This document shows, in pieces, positions 53,164 to 61,786 of a stretch of DNA of 64,000 nt. The number at the start of each line of letters is the position of its first letter. The first letter of the stretch is position 1. The DNA lies in assembly GCF_052162025.1 (NCBI RefSeq), contig NZ_CP197401.1:2108001-2172000 (forward strand), read 5' to 3'. The notes under the pieces were generated by a model. It had not been told where the DNA came from. It made no database searches and was given only the letters and a program-made list of their open reading frames with translations. The position numbers and the translations under genes are program-made. Origin of the DNA: Methylobacter sp015476545 (GTDB lineage Bacteria; Pseudomonadota; Gammaproteobacteria; Methylococcales; Methylomonadaceae).

Positions 53164-53688
53164 TTAGCGCCTGCGATGATGAGTTGCGATCTTACGTCTG
53201 CCGTTATCACTGTCATTATATGTCCAATTATCGTGTTCACTATTGTCGTTGCACCATTGTTTTTCACACGGGATGCCATTGTTGTCACCGTCCGTTTGCT
53301 GGTTTGAGCAGTTTTTCAGAAAAAAAGTTGCTTCTTCGCACGAAGTCATTTGCGAGCAGCGGTCTCTGCCGTCACAGTTGAATTCAGTCTCTTCTGATGG
53401 CCCGCCGTCGTCTTGACCGGTTACAACAGTGGCTTTAGGCGGCAGTTCTTTCTCAGGTTCATTTGACTTAGGCGAGGCGCCAATGGCGTTCAAGCGAGCA
53501 TCTTCCTGCGGCGCGGTTCTGGTCTTCAGCTTCATGGTCCAGTCCGAGTCCTTATCGACCGAAAATTGCTGCGCGTCCTGGGCGCACTTCGAATTGGAAT
53601 AGACTGTTTTGCCGTCTACGATACATTTATAGGCGGCAGTGGCATTTAGGCTGAACAGAGACAACGCAATTGTCGGTAATAATTTCAT
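53164..53688 (-). CDS. Secreted Excalibur-type calcium-binding protein
   Basis: Protein of 174 residues with a short signal peptide (MKLLPTIALSLFSLNATA). After it, YKCIVDGKTVYSNSKCAQD resembles a DUF4124-type segment. A Pro/Glu/Lys linker leads to an Excalibur-like domain: NCDGRDRCSQMTSCEEAT, then DGDNNGIPCEKQWC, with the cysteine spacing and the D-x-D-x2-G-x-P-C calcium loop of that family. The tail is basic (GRRKIATHHRRR), suggesting nucleic-acid or surface binding. Excalibur domains accompany thermonuclease-like proteins; no nuclease part is seen here. Confidence 0.85.
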   Translation of the reverse strand: MKLLPTIALSLFSLNATAAYKCIVDGKTVYSNSKCAQDAQQFSVDKDSDWTMKLKTRTAPQEDARLNAIGASPKSNEPEKELPPKATVVTGQDDGGPSEETEFNCDGRDRCSQMTSCEEATFFLKNCSNQQTDGDNNGIPCEKQWCNDNSEHDNWTYNDSDNGRRKIATHHRRR

Positions 53689-53740
53689 TTTTCTTATTCT
53701 GTTAGAGATGATGTGGGCGAGCCCCTGGTATGATTATTTA

Positions 53741-54745
53741 TCAGCCTTGCCGGTGATAATCCACAATCCGCTCAACCTCGTCTTTTGATCCTAAAATCAC
53801 GGGTACGCGTTGATGCAGAGAGGCCGGCTTGATGTCCAGTATGCGCTCTTGTCCGGTAGAGCAGGCGCCGCCTGCTTGCTCGATAATAAAGCCGACCGGA
53901 TTGGCTTCGTACATCAGGCGCAGTTTGCCGGGCTTGGACGGATCGCGGGAATCCAGCGGATACAGGAACACGCCGCCGCGCGTCAGAATCCGGTAGACTT
54001 CGGCGACCAGCGATGCAACCCAGCGCATGTTGAAGTTTTTTCCGCGCGGACCTTCTTCGCCCTTCAGGCACTCATCGATATAGCGCTGCACGGGGGCTTC
54101 CCAGAAGCGCTGATTGGATATGTTGATGGCGAATTCGCCGGTGTCATCCGGAATGGTCATGTTCGGGTGTGTCAGGATGAACTCGCCGATATCCTGGTCG
54201 AGCGTGAAGCCGTTGACGCCGTGCCCGGTCGTCAGGACCATCATCGTTGACGGACCGTAGAGCACGAAGCCGGCGCATACCTGATCGCCGCCTTTCTGCA
54301 GGAAGTCCTCCAGTGTCGGATCGATGCCTTCGCGGCAGCGCAGTATCGAGAAAATAGTGCCGACGGTCAGGTTGACGTCAATGTTTGAAGAGCCGTCCAG
54401 CGGATCGAACAACGCCAGGTATTTGCCTTTGGGGTACTGGCTCGGGATCTTGATGATGTCATCGACTTCTTCCGATGCCATGCCGGACAGATGCCCGGTC
54501 CAGTTCAGGGCGTTGACCATGATATCGTTGGTGATGATGTCCAGTTTCTTTTGCACCTCGCCTTGGACATTCTCGGATTCGGCGCTGCCCAGCACACCGA
54601 TCAGGTCGCCCCGGTTGACGAGATGCGATATTTTCTTGCATGCGGTCACGATATCGTTGAGCAGCAATGTGAACGTGCCCGATACGCCCGGCAACTCGCG
54701 CTGCTGTTCGATGAGAAATTGGGTCAGAGTAATGCGATTGGCCAT
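53741..54745 (-). CDS. fbp: Fructose-1,6-bisphosphatase class I
   Basis: Converts fructose-1,6-bisphosphate to fructose-6-phosphate; 334 residues, normal for class I. The metal/substrate motif LFDPLDGSSNIDVN, the upstream NDIM and ASEEVDD acidic residues, GFVLYGPSTMMVLTTGHGV, and the late GKLRLMYEANPVGFIIEQAGG are canonical. A CGGAG site precedes ATG 54745. It sits 62 bases after the tautomerase gene on the same strand. In this organism it would feed gluconeogenesis and, through fructose-6-phosphate, sucrose synthesis. Confidence 0.97.
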   Translation of the reverse strand: MANRITLTQFLIEQQRELPGVSGTFTLLLNDIVTACKKISHLVNRGDLIGVLGSAESENVQGEVQKKLDIITNDIMVNALNWTGHLSGMASEEVDDIIKIPSQYPKGKYLALFDPLDGSSNIDVNLTVGTIFSILRCREGIDPTLEDFLQKGGDQVCAGFVLYGPSTMMVLTTGHGVNGFTLDQDIGEFILTHPNMTIPDDTGEFAINISNQRFWEAPVQRYIDECLKGEEGPRGKNFNMRWVASLVAEVYRILTRGGVFLYPLDSRDPSKPGKLRLMYEANPVGFIIEQAGGACSTGQERILDIKPASLHQRVPVILGSKDEVERIVDYHRQG

Positions 54746-54807
54746 GTTTGATATCTCCGTTTAACGTGTTTATTACGTTTGGAAAGCGGCTGGACCGGAT
54801 CGTTTAA

Positions 54808-55155
54808 CTAGCCGAAAGTCGAGCCATTCCAGCCCCAATACTCGGCTGGGCAGTTGCTGAACTCGATATAGACGCGGTCGGCCGGGATTTGCAACGCATC
54901 GTTCAGCAGTCGGCTCAGTGAAGACGAGATGGCCTTGGCCTGCGCCGTGGTGAGTCCGATGCTTTTACATTCGGCATAAGCCAGCGGTTGATTGTTGCCG
55001 GCGAAGAGCATGGCCTTGCCGCCTTCGATTTGCACCATGACATAGCGTTCCGGCTTGCCGGTCTGTTGCGCCATCAGTTTTGACAATTGCTCCAGTAATT
55101 GCGGCGATTGTTCCTCAGAGAGGGATTCGGTGGTGCTTAGTTTTAAATAAGGCAT
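54808..55155 (-). CDS. MIF/tautomerase superfamily protein
   Basis: Protein of 115 residues. Met is followed by Pro2, the catalytic base of MIF-type tautomerases (MPYLKLSTTESLSEEQSP). The family wording PERYVMVQIEGGKAMLFAG and the C-terminal IPADRVYIEFSNCPAEYWGWNGSTF are typical of MIF/phenylpyruvate tautomerases. It is likely a cytoplasmic trimer. Upstream of fbp on the same strand and divergent from the DUF1499 gene. The physiological substrate is unknown. Confidence 0.92.
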   Translation of the reverse strand: MPYLKLSTTESLSEEQSPQLLEQLSKLMAQQTGKPERYVMVQIEGGKAMLFAGNNQPLAYAECKSIGLTTAQAKAISSSLSRLLNDALQIPADRVYIEFSNCPAEYWGWNGSTFG

Positions 55156-55299
55156 AGCTTTAACTCCGTATAAGAATACGTTTTGGTTGGGATTAAAGTT
55201 TATAGCAAAAAGCCGATTAGTGAAGATGATTCGCGATTTGCCTGGTTTTCGTGTCTTATAAATGAGATGCTCTTTTACTCACTTGTGACAGGCGAACCG

Positions 55300-55746
55300 A
55301 TGACCATCAAATCTCTTTTATATACGGGTTTTATTACGATGACTTTAATGACTGCCAGCCCTACCAATGCATCCGAAAAAAAACTGGCCCCATGCCCGGG
55401 TACTCCGAACTGTGTTTCGAGCCAGGCTGCGGACGTGGATAAGGAGCATTTTATTGCCCCATTTAAAATAATCGGCAAGGCAGACGATGCCTGGAAAGCA
55501 CTCAAGCAGGCGCTTGTCAGCCAAAGCCGCACCGTTATTACCGAAGAAACGGAGGATACGCTGCACGCGGAGGCGACCAGCCTGGTTTTCCGTTTTGTCG
55601 ATGATGTCGATGCCCTACTCGATGCTGAGACCGGACTGATTCATATCCGTTCCGCCTCGCGCGTCGGTTACAGCGATCTGGGCGTCAACCGCAGACGCAT
55701 GGAAAAGTTGCGGCTTGCGTTGCAGAAGGCTGGCGTTATTGAATGA
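55300..55746 (+). CDS. DUF1499 family exported protein
   Basis: About 148 residues from ATG 55300. The N-terminus MTIKSLLYTGFITMTLMTAS is a signal peptide, followed by LAPCPGTPNCVSSQAADVDK, the defining DUF1499 motif. The rest of the domain (DAWKALKQALVSQSRTVI through SRVGYSDLGVNRRRMEKL) is complete. The frame is open upstream to 55183, but those residues look non-coding. The site AGGCGAA before 55300 is weak. Function of the family is not established. Confidence 0.87.
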   Translation: MTIKSLLYTGFITMTLMTASPTNASEKKLAPCPGTPNCVSSQAADVDKEHFIAPFKIIGKADDAWKALKQALVSQSRTVITEETEDTLHAEATSLVFRFVDDVDALLDAETGLIHIRSASRVGYSDLGVNRRRMEKLRLALQKAGVIE

Positions 55747-55787
55747 ATGCTGAAGATGCTTTCATATTCCCGGTGTTTCCCGCAGCT

Positions 55788-56690
55788 TCAGGCCTTCAAT
55801 AGTGCGTGCTTCACTGCTGAAACCAGATCCGGGTATTGGAATTCGAAATCCTGCGCCAACAGCCGTTCGGGCATGACGCGCTGACTGCCTAACACCAGCT
55901 CCGACATCTCGCCGAGCATGGTTTTTAACAACCAATCCGGAACCGGAAGCAGGGCGGGGCGGTTTAAACAGTAAGCCAGCGTTTGCGTAAACTCGCGATT
56001 GGTGACCGGATTGGGGGCGGTTGCGTTATAAGCGCCTTGCATGGAAGCATTGTTGATCATAGCCTGGACAATCGCTATCCAGTCCTCGCGATGTATCCAG
56101 GACATCCATTGCCGGCCGCTGCCCAGGCGGCCGCCCAGCCCTAAACGGAACGGCAGCAACATGCGCTTCAGCAAACCGCCATCTTCGGCGATGACCAGGC
56201 CTGTTCTGATCAGACAGACTCTGACCCCAAACTGCCCGGCTTTCCGGGCTGCCTGTTCCCAATCGGCGCAAAGCTGGTGCGAAAAGTCCGGGTGCGGCGC
56301 CGATTGCTCCGTTAAAACAGTATCCCCTTGGTCGCCATAATAGCCGACAGCCGAACCGCTGATCAGCAGATCCGGCTTGATGGCCATGCGTCCGATGGCG
56401 TCAACCAGTTGTTCGGTCAGGTTGATGCGGCTGTCCCGGAGCAGTTTTTTTCTGGCGTCGGTCCAGCGGGCGTCAAAAATGGGTTCGCCGGCCAGGTTGA
56501 TGATGACCTGATAGGCGTCTTCGGTTTTAAGCTGCTCAAGATTGCCTAGCGCGCTTACGCCGGGGCCGCAGATTGCGGCGACTTTGTCGGGATTGCGGCT
56601 TAAAACGGTAACGGCATGGCCTTGGCGGGTCAAATGCTGAGTCAATGCATGGCCGATAAAGCCGGTTCCGCCTGTAATCAATGCTTTCAT
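55788..56690 (-). CDS. TIGR01777-type NAD(P)-binding epimerase (YfcH-like)
   Basis: Protein of 300 residues of the SDR39U1/YfcH family. The start MKALITGGTGFIGHALTQHL gives the nucleotide loop. It is followed by VIINLAGEPIFDARWTDARK, LISGSAVGYYGDQGD, QLCADWEQAA, and WMSWIHREDWIAIV. The C-terminal region RPALLPVPDWLLKTMLGEMSELVLGSQR is characteristic of the subfamily (DUF1731). The reaction is unknown. Divergent from the candidate RNA and membrane protein that follow; convergent with the DUF1499 gene. Confidence 0.93.
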   Translation of the reverse strand: MKALITGGTGFIGHALTQHLTRQGHAVTVLSRNPDKVAAICGPGVSALGNLEQLKTEDAYQVIINLAGEPIFDARWTDARKKLLRDSRINLTEQLVDAIGRMAIKPDLLISGSAVGYYGDQGDTVLTEQSAPHPDFSHQLCADWEQAARKAGQFGVRVCLIRTGLVIAEDGGLLKRMLLPFRLGLGGRLGSGRQWMSWIHREDWIAIVQAMINNASMQGAYNATAPNPVTNREFTQTLAYCLNRPALLPVPDWLLKTMLGEMSELVLGSQRVMPERLLAQDFEFQYPDLVSAVKHALLKA

Positions 56691-56810
56691 GGTTCGGACC
56701 TCATTGCGTTTTTCCTGATAGAGTCAATAAAGTCGGATAAGTTGTTTGTTCTTTTTCTTAAAGTTAAATTGCGCCTGTTGTTACAAAGTGCCCGCTTGTT
56801 CAGGTATGGA

Positions 56811-56839
56811 TTGACAAACTGTCGTAACGTTCTTATGGT
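56811..56839 (+). promoter_or_regulatory. Sigma-70-like promoter
   Basis: TTGACA (56811-56816), a 17-base spacer, and TATGGT (56834-56839). The -35 is consensus and the -10 matches four of six. Transcription would begin near 56846 and run towards the structured region and its terminator. Confidence 0.55.
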
Positions 56840-56845
56840 AAATCA

Positions 56846-57024
56846 ATTGTTTATTTAGAATAAGGCTATGAGTTAAGGATTTTTTACTTTAAACAAGAGT
56901 CGAATACTCGGGTGATGTTGAGCGCCCGGTTAACTGATTCGTCTTTTTTCTCTTAACTTTACGGGAATTGTAAAAAATCCTCCTCGATAAACCCTCCTTA
57001 GCAGTCTAGGGGAGGGTTTTCTTT
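56846..57024 (+). ncRNA. Candidate structured small RNA or terminated leader
   Basis: Between a sigma-70-like promoter and an intrinsic terminator lies a segment of about 180 bases without a reading frame. AGGATTTTTTAC (56876-56887) is exactly complemented by GTAAAAAATCCT (56970-56981), a 12-bp closing stem. Inside it, GAGT-ACTC, GGG-CCC type hairpins and a GTTAA/TTAAC pair can form. It may be a free small RNA or an attenuated leader of the membrane-protein gene at 57035. No known RNA family is recognised; this is inference from structure. Confidence 0.4.
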
Positions 57025-57025
57025 T
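56989..57025 (+). terminator. Rho-independent terminator
   Basis: AAACCCTCC (56989-56997) pairs with GGAGGGTTT (57011-57019) and is followed by TCTTTT. It ends about 10 bases before the next start codon, so it must stop an upstream transcript, probably the candidate RNA. Confidence 0.75.
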
Positions 57026-57034
57026 ACTTAATGA

Positions 57035-57490
57035 ATGACGAAGCAGATGAGTGGAAGTATGACATCAAAAGTATTCCAGACTTTTAAATTCCTTGTGACT
57101 GCCAACTTTTATCTTTCCGTGATTGTGCTAATGGTAGGGGGTATCTCGTCAGTATCGGGCAGTGATGCAATTTTCGAATTCAAGAGGGAGTTTTATGATC
57201 CCTTGCGCAATAACTTGCGCATCATGATGATTTACCTGGCTATTTCTGAAATAGGCGTTTGCGTATATTGTTTTTTAAAGGATAAATTTCAAGCGATTAT
57301 TCTGACCGGTTTTTTTCTGGTTTTGATTACCGGATTACTGGAATTTTATGGACAGATAAACGAGATCCCAATTGATCCGAATTACCCGCCGTTTTTTTTC
57401 TATATTGGTTTTTCACACATTTTGTTCGGTGTGCTGACGAATATGGAAAAAACGCTTGCAAATCAGGCGCATGAGATGTCAAAGCAATAG
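57035..57490 (+). CDS. Small four-helix membrane protein of unknown function
   Basis: Up to 151 residues. Four hydrophobic segments are visible: FLVTANFYLSVIVLMVGGIS, MMIYLAISEIGVCVYCFL, AIILTGFFLVLITGLLEFY and PFFFYIGFSHILFGVL. No family is recognised. ATG 57035 is the first in frame; ATG 57059 (MTSKVFQTFK) is an alternative with GGAAG upstream, and neither has a strong site. The gene begins 10 bases after an intrinsic terminator, so its expression may depend on read-through. The hydrolase gene follows 45 bases later. Confidence 0.6.
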   Translation: MTKQMSGSMTSKVFQTFKFLVTANFYLSVIVLMVGGISSVSGSDAIFEFKREFYDPLRNNLRIMMIYLAISEIGVCVYCFLKDKFQAIILTGFFLVLITGLLEFYGQINEIPIDPNYPPFFFYIGFSHILFGVLTNMEKTLANQAHEMSKQ

Positions 57491-57534
57491 TCTGGACGTT
57501 GTCGTTGAATGTCATTGGTCATGCGGATATTTGC

Positions 57535-58467
57535 ATGAGCCATCCGAAAACAAAGTCACGTATCTGGCGGAATACACAACGTGTATTGGGGCTTTTTTAT
57601 CTGTTTGCATTGGCAGCGTGTACCGAGTCTTTGTTGTTCGCTGTGAATTCACTGGCCCGGACCGATAATTTTACTGAAATTGAAGACATAGCTTATGGTG
57701 AGCATCGACTGAACCTGCTCGATATATATCTGCCTGACCGGAATCAGGCTTTGCGAGCCACGGTTGTCTTTTTTTACGGCGGTTGCTGGGGCGGATGTGA
57801 AACCAAAGGCAAGGAGAATTACCTGTTTGTCGCCCAGGCTTTGACATCGCACGGTTATGCGGTCGTCATACCGGATTATCGGCGCTATCCGGAAGTCAGG
57901 TTTGATCAGATCATAGACGATGCTCGGCGGTCCGTGGAATGGGTTAAGGCTCACGGCGCAGAATACGGCGCTGACCCCGACAATATTTTCCTGATGGGGC
58001 ATTCGGCTGGGGCGCATCTGGGCGCCATGCTGACGCTTAATGAGGACTATCTGCGGCCTGAAACCTACCAGCGCATAAAGGGATTTATTGGTCTGGCAGG
58101 TCCTTATGATTTTTTACCTCTCACAGAAGCCTATCAAAAAGAGATTTTCGGCCCCGAAGAGAAATATCCGGCCTCCCAGCCCGTCAATTTTGTTCAGGGT
58201 ACGGAACCTCCCTTGCTTTTGCTGTACGGCAACAACGATGAAACGGTAAAGCCAATCAATATCAAGAGCCTGAGCTATAAGGTCAGGGATGCGGCGGGTT
58301 GCGTGGAAACCCATCTATACGAAGACCTTGATCATGTTGAACTGCTGGCGGCGCTGGCATTGCCTCTGCAGGACAGCAAGCCGGTTTTGCCGGATATCAT
58401 TGGATTTCTGAATTTTTACGCACAGCCGCAGGTATCCTGTAAGGCGATGATTACTAAAATGCATTAA
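57535..58467 (+). CDS. Alpha/beta-hydrolase lipoprotein (carboxylesterase-like)
   Basis: About 310 residues from ATG 57535. The signal peptide ends in the lipobox LAAC (VLGLFYLFALAAC). The hydrolase core has VVFFYGGCWGGCETKG (oxyanion region, HGG-type with Tyr for His), the nucleophile in FLMGHSAGAHLGAML, Asp in LYGNNDETV and His in DLDHVELL. It resembles BD-FAE/acetyl-esterase enzymes acting on ester-linked groups at the cell surface or in the periplasm. ATG 57499 is possible but would add residues before the signal peptide. Substrate unknown. Confidence 0.88.
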   Translation: MSHPKTKSRIWRNTQRVLGLFYLFALAACTESLLFAVNSLARTDNFTEIEDIAYGEHRLNLLDIYLPDRNQALRATVVFFYGGCWGGCETKGKENYLFVAQALTSHGYAVVIPDYRRYPEVRFDQIIDDARRSVEWVKAHGAEYGADPDNIFLMGHSAGAHLGAMLTLNEDYLRPETYQRIKGFIGLAGPYDFLPLTEAYQKEIFGPEEKYPASQPVNFVQGTEPPLLLLYGNNDETVKPINIKSLSYKVRDAAGCVETHLYEDLDHVELLAALALPLQDSKPVLPDIIGFLNFYAQPQVSCKAMITKMH

Positions 58468-58772
58468 ATTTCTTGTTAATTTAACCAGACTATAATTTCT
58501 GATAGAAGCCCAGCTGATATTAATCCAATAGCGATATCGTTTTTATCTGCCTTTATGTTAAACAGCCAAGCTATATTTTAAAGACCTCTGAGTCAAGCTA
58601 TGCTTAAATCTTCCTGACATGATAGAATTTAAGTATTTTTTAATCAGGACAGGATTTTTTCCTCTTCACTGATTTTCTTCAATCAGGCTATTTTTCGCCG
58701 TTCAGCATGCGTTAAGCCTGAGTTTGAAAAAGTGATGTTATATTTGTTTTTGCGTTTGAGAAAATTATCAAA
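58468..58772 (+). other. Intergenic region
   Basis: AT-rich, no gene. CTGATT (58669-58674) and AATCAG (58681-58686), followed by GCTATTTTT, make a weak terminator-like hairpin. The L,D-transpeptidase start at 58773 has only a poor Shine-Dalgarno. Confidence 0.35.
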
Positions 58773-59837
58773 ATGAAATTGCGTATATTGTTTGCCTTGT
58801 CGATCGCATTATCAGCCATCGGCGGCAAAGCCAGTGCCACGACCTACAATTGGCCGGCAGATCCCAACGATACTGTCATCACCGAATACCCGGATGGGGT
58901 GCCTCTGGCCCGGGCAGAGCAGGAAGAAACTTTGCTGGATATGGCCAGAAGGTTCAATTTGGGACAAATGGAAATAGTGCGTCTAAATCCGGACGTTGAC
59001 CGTTGGCATGTGAAAAAGGATGAAATCATTCGCATCTCCAATAGACGCATTATGCCCGACTCGCCACACAAGGGCATCACGCTGAATATTTCCGAATACC
59101 GTATGTACTTTTATCCGCCTCAGGCACCAGGCATGCCCCGGCAAGTGATGTCGTTCGCGCATGGGGTCGGCAGACAGGACTGGAAGACGCCTCTGGGCGA
59201 AACCAAAGTCGCGCGCAAGGTTAAAGATCCTGTCTGGCATCCGCCTGAATCAATCCGGCGCGAACATGCGGCCAACGGCGACCCTCTGCCGGCAGTCGTG
59301 CCGCCTGGTCCGCATAATCCACTGGGCGCTTATGCGCTGTATCTAAATCTGCCCGGTGAATACCGCATACATGGCACCGATATCGACAAGATCTTCGGTA
59401 TCGGCATGCAGATCACGCATGGTTGCGTGCGTATGTATCCTGAAGATATAGAGCAGCTCTATAACATGGTGCCGGTGGGAACACCAGTTTATATCGTCAA
59501 GCAGCCTATTAAGGCGGGATGGCTGGATAACAAGCTTTACATAGAGGCGCACCCTGATTTGGAAGGCGAGGAAATGACGCGGGATCAGCGCTTTGAGCTG
59601 GCGCTGAGCCTTATCCAGAAAGCCAATAACGGTGAAATACCTGAATTTGATCAGCAAATTCTGAATGAAGCCCTGACCAAGCTGGACGGTGACCCGATAG
59701 CAATTTACGAAAGATTGCCGCCTATGCCTGATGAAGAGGCTATAACCGCGCAGCAAGAGCCGGTTCAAACGCCTGCCAGCAATCCGACTTTGACAAAATA
59801 TTACCGCGGCCCTCAAAAACCGCCTTCGTCGTATTAA
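58773..59837 (+). CDS. L,D-transpeptidase (YkuD/ErfK type)
   Basis: Periplasmic cell-wall enzyme of 354 residues forming 3-3 crosslinks or attaching proteins to peptidoglycan. A signal peptide (about 1-22, ending KASA) is followed by a LysM-like segment (EQEETLLDMARRFNLGQMEI). The YkuD catalytic domain comes next: LNISEYRMYFYPP, GRQDWKTPLGETKVARK, EYRIHGTDIDKIFG and ITHGCVRMYPEDIEQLY. His216 and Cys218 are in that last motif, and Ser of the usual SHGC is Thr. A Glu/Pro-rich tail ends the protein. It appears monocistronic. Confidence 0.94.
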   Translation: MKLRILFALSIALSAIGGKASATTYNWPADPNDTVITEYPDGVPLARAEQEETLLDMARRFNLGQMEIVRLNPDVDRWHVKKDEIIRISNRRIMPDSPHKGITLNISEYRMYFYPPQAPGMPRQVMSFAHGVGRQDWKTPLGETKVARKVKDPVWHPPESIRREHAANGDPLPAVVPPGPHNPLGAYALYLNLPGEYRIHGTDIDKIFGIGMQITHGCVRMYPEDIEQLYNMVPVGTPVYIVKQPIKAGWLDNKLYIEAHPDLEGEEMTRDQRFELALSLIQKANNGEIPEFDQQILNEALTKLDGDPIAIYERLPPMPDEEAITAQQEPVQTPASNPTLTKYYRGPQKPPSSY

Positions 59838-59844
59838 CCATGCC

Positions 59845-59884
59845 CAGACTATCCGGTGCGTTCCTGTCGCAACCGGATAGTCTG
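59845..59884. terminator. Hairpin after the L,D-transpeptidase gene
   Basis: CAGACTATCCGGT (59845-59857) is exactly complemented by ACCGGATAGTCTG (59872-59884), a 13-bp stem 8 bases after the stop. No T-run follows directly, so termination may be imperfect. Confidence 0.5.
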
Positions 59885-60346
59885 AATCTAAAATTGTAAT
59901 TCAATGTCTATAAGGAATCGTTTTTGCGGCACGCCGGCAAGAAATCCTTATTTGCCATTGATGTCCATTTCTTTCAGTAGCCGATCCAGGCTTGCGGCCC
60001 AGGCTTATATTTTACTGTGTCGGATGGCATGCTTTGGCAATTGCCGGGCGCTGTTAGGGTTTTGCAACCCTATAATTTTTAAGGACAATATTTATTGAAA
60101 TGATGCTTTTTGTGTAATTTGCACTGGCTTGAATTTAGTGCTTTTTAAAGGTCATTTCAATTTCCCGGAAGCTGGTAAAGTCACAGGTAATTTTACATTT
60201 TGAAGTCAGAATGGGCATTTGTAGCTCTTTTTTGAAAATCAGGATGAATAAAATTCACGACTTTTGTAAAGAAATCGCTATCATATCGCTCTAGCGGGAA
60301 GTGAGCGTAAGCTTATCCATTAATATTTTTATTCTATGAGGATTTC
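59885..60346. other. Intergenic region with a second terminator-like hairpin
   Basis: No gene is recognised; a + strand frame at 59904-60098 lacks family features. TAGGGTT (60055-60061), loop TTGC, AACCCTA (60066-60072), followed by TAATTTTT is a good intrinsic terminator on the + strand, perhaps the real end of the upstream transcript. The GH17 gene's ribosome site is a weak TGAGGA. Confidence 0.45.
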
Positions 60347-61618
60347 ATGAAGCAATTGCTGTTTTGGGTTTGGTTTTCCGTGTTGTTTATGAGTGGTCAG
60401 TCAATGGCTGCAGATCAGCCGGCAGCTACAGAAAAACCGGCAGTTGCAGACAAGTCAACGGTTGTTGATAAACCGGCAGCCACAGAAAAAACACCGCCTG
60501 CCGATAAGCCGGAAGCTGATGCCAAGCCGACCGGAGCCGATAAGCCGGAAGCTGACGCCAAGCCGGCCGCCGCCGAGAAACCGGAAACTGCTGACAAGCC
60601 GGCTGCTACGGGGCAGGAGCAGCCACCGGCAGCCGGCAAGCCGGCGACAACAGAAAAGCCGATAGCGGAACTCCAGCATAAAGAAAATGGGCCCATTCCA
60701 CCCTCCAATGAAGTATTGCAGTGCGCCGCTTTCAGCCCTTACGTCGGCGATCTTAATCCCGACAAGGGCGCTCATCCATCCAGGGAATTGATCAATGAAC
60801 TGCTCGATAAGCTGGTCAAGGAAACACGCTTTCGCTGCATTATGACCTACGGCGTCATGAACGGGCTGGAGTATGTCTTTGCTGCGGCCGAAGCGCGCAA
60901 TCTCAAAGTGATCGCCATCATCTGGCTGGACGATGACATCAACGTCAATACACAGTCGATTAACAGCGGCATAGAAGTCGCGCGGGCTTTCCCGCAGACG
61001 ATCGTAAAGCTGAGCTGCGGCTCCGAAGTCAGAACGCGGCACGGCAATGCCTTCGATGGCGAGATCACGCGCTGCATAGACAGTCTGCGTAAAGCCGGCG
61101 TAACTCAGCCTATCACAACGATTGACACCTGGTGGGAATGGTGCAACCGGTCATGGCCTTGCAAGCAAACCAGCTTTGGCAAAAGCGTGGACTGGATAGG
61201 CACAAATATTTTCCCCTGGTGGGAGAATAAATATTCAGGTATTTTCCCTTGTACATCAGCCAGCAAAGCGGCTGATTTTCATATCGCCCGCCTCAAGGAT
61301 CTGCGGAAAACTTATCCCAAGAAAGACGTGATTCTGACCGAATTCGGCTGGCCTAACGGCCCGGCAGGCGGCACGGAATACAATATTCATACCAAGCAGC
61401 ATTGCGGCGTGGCCGGCAAGAAAAATCAAATGAGAGTCGTCGAGCAGACCTTTAGAAAACTGTCTCAAAAGAACTGGTCCGGCGTTGCGTTTGAGGCGTT
61501 TTCGGAAAACTGGAAGCCCAGCAATGAAGGCAGCTTCGGTAGTTACTGGGGGCTTTGTGAAGGAAAGCCGCCGTATGCCTGCGTCAAAGGGGTAAGCGGC
61601 ATTCCACCCAAACGGTAG
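60347..61618 (+). CDS. Secreted GH17 family beta-1,3-glucanase-like protein with Lys/Pro/Ala linker
   Basis: Protein of 423 residues. A signal peptide (MKQLLFWVWFSVLFMSGQSMA) is followed by about 85 residues of imperfect repeats around ADKPEADAKP and AATEKP, a flexible charged linker. The catalytic part (about 125-415) fits GH17: an acid/base Glu227 in LSCGSEVRTRHGNAF and the nucleophile Glu332 in VILTEFGWPNGPAGG. Several cysteines suggest disulfides. It probably acts on beta-1,3-glucan or cyclic glucans in the periplasm or outside. Monocistronic, with a clear terminator. Confidence 0.87.
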   Translation: MKQLLFWVWFSVLFMSGQSMAADQPAATEKPAVADKSTVVDKPAATEKTPPADKPEADAKPTGADKPEADAKPAAAEKPETADKPAATGQEQPPAAGKPATTEKPIAELQHKENGPIPPSNEVLQCAAFSPYVGDLNPDKGAHPSRELINELLDKLVKETRFRCIMTYGVMNGLEYVFAAAEARNLKVIAIIWLDDDINVNTQSINSGIEVARAFPQTIVKLSCGSEVRTRHGNAFDGEITRCIDSLRKAGVTQPITTIDTWWEWCNRSWPCKQTSFGKSVDWIGTNIFPWWENKYSGIFPCTSASKAADFHIARLKDLRKTYPKKDVILTEFGWPNGPAGGTEYNIHTKQHCGVAGKKNQMRVVEQTFRKLSQKNWSGVAFEAFSENWKPSNEGSFGSYWGLCEGKPPYACVKGVSGIPPKR

Positions 61619-61629
61619 GGAGCTGAATT

Positions 61630-61674
61630 AAAAAGCGTTGCTTGAAAAAACAAGGGTAACAGCAACGCTTTTTT
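61630..61674 (+). terminator. Rho-independent terminator of the GH17 gene
   Basis: AAAAAGCGTTGCT and AGCAACGCTTTTTT form a stem of at least 12 bp with the T-run as part of the 3' arm. It begins 11 bases after the stop codon. Confidence 0.85.
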
Positions 61675-61786
61675 ACCGACGTCGGAGCATTTTCGACAAA
61701 ATAAAGTCCAATGCATTATCAAGCATAGGCGCACCTAAAGATGCGTCATTGATTGTTTTGAAACATGCCATCTACGGGACTTTATC

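Noticed and set aside
56846..57024. Candidate RNA considered as 6S RNA
   Set aside because: Length fits, but the long central bubble and the typical sequence of 6S are not evident, and the usual neighbour gene is absent.
59904..60098. 64-codon frame between the L,D-transpeptidase and GH17 genes
   Set aside because: Product is Ser/Arg/Cys-rich without motif; the region contains two hairpins and looks regulatory.
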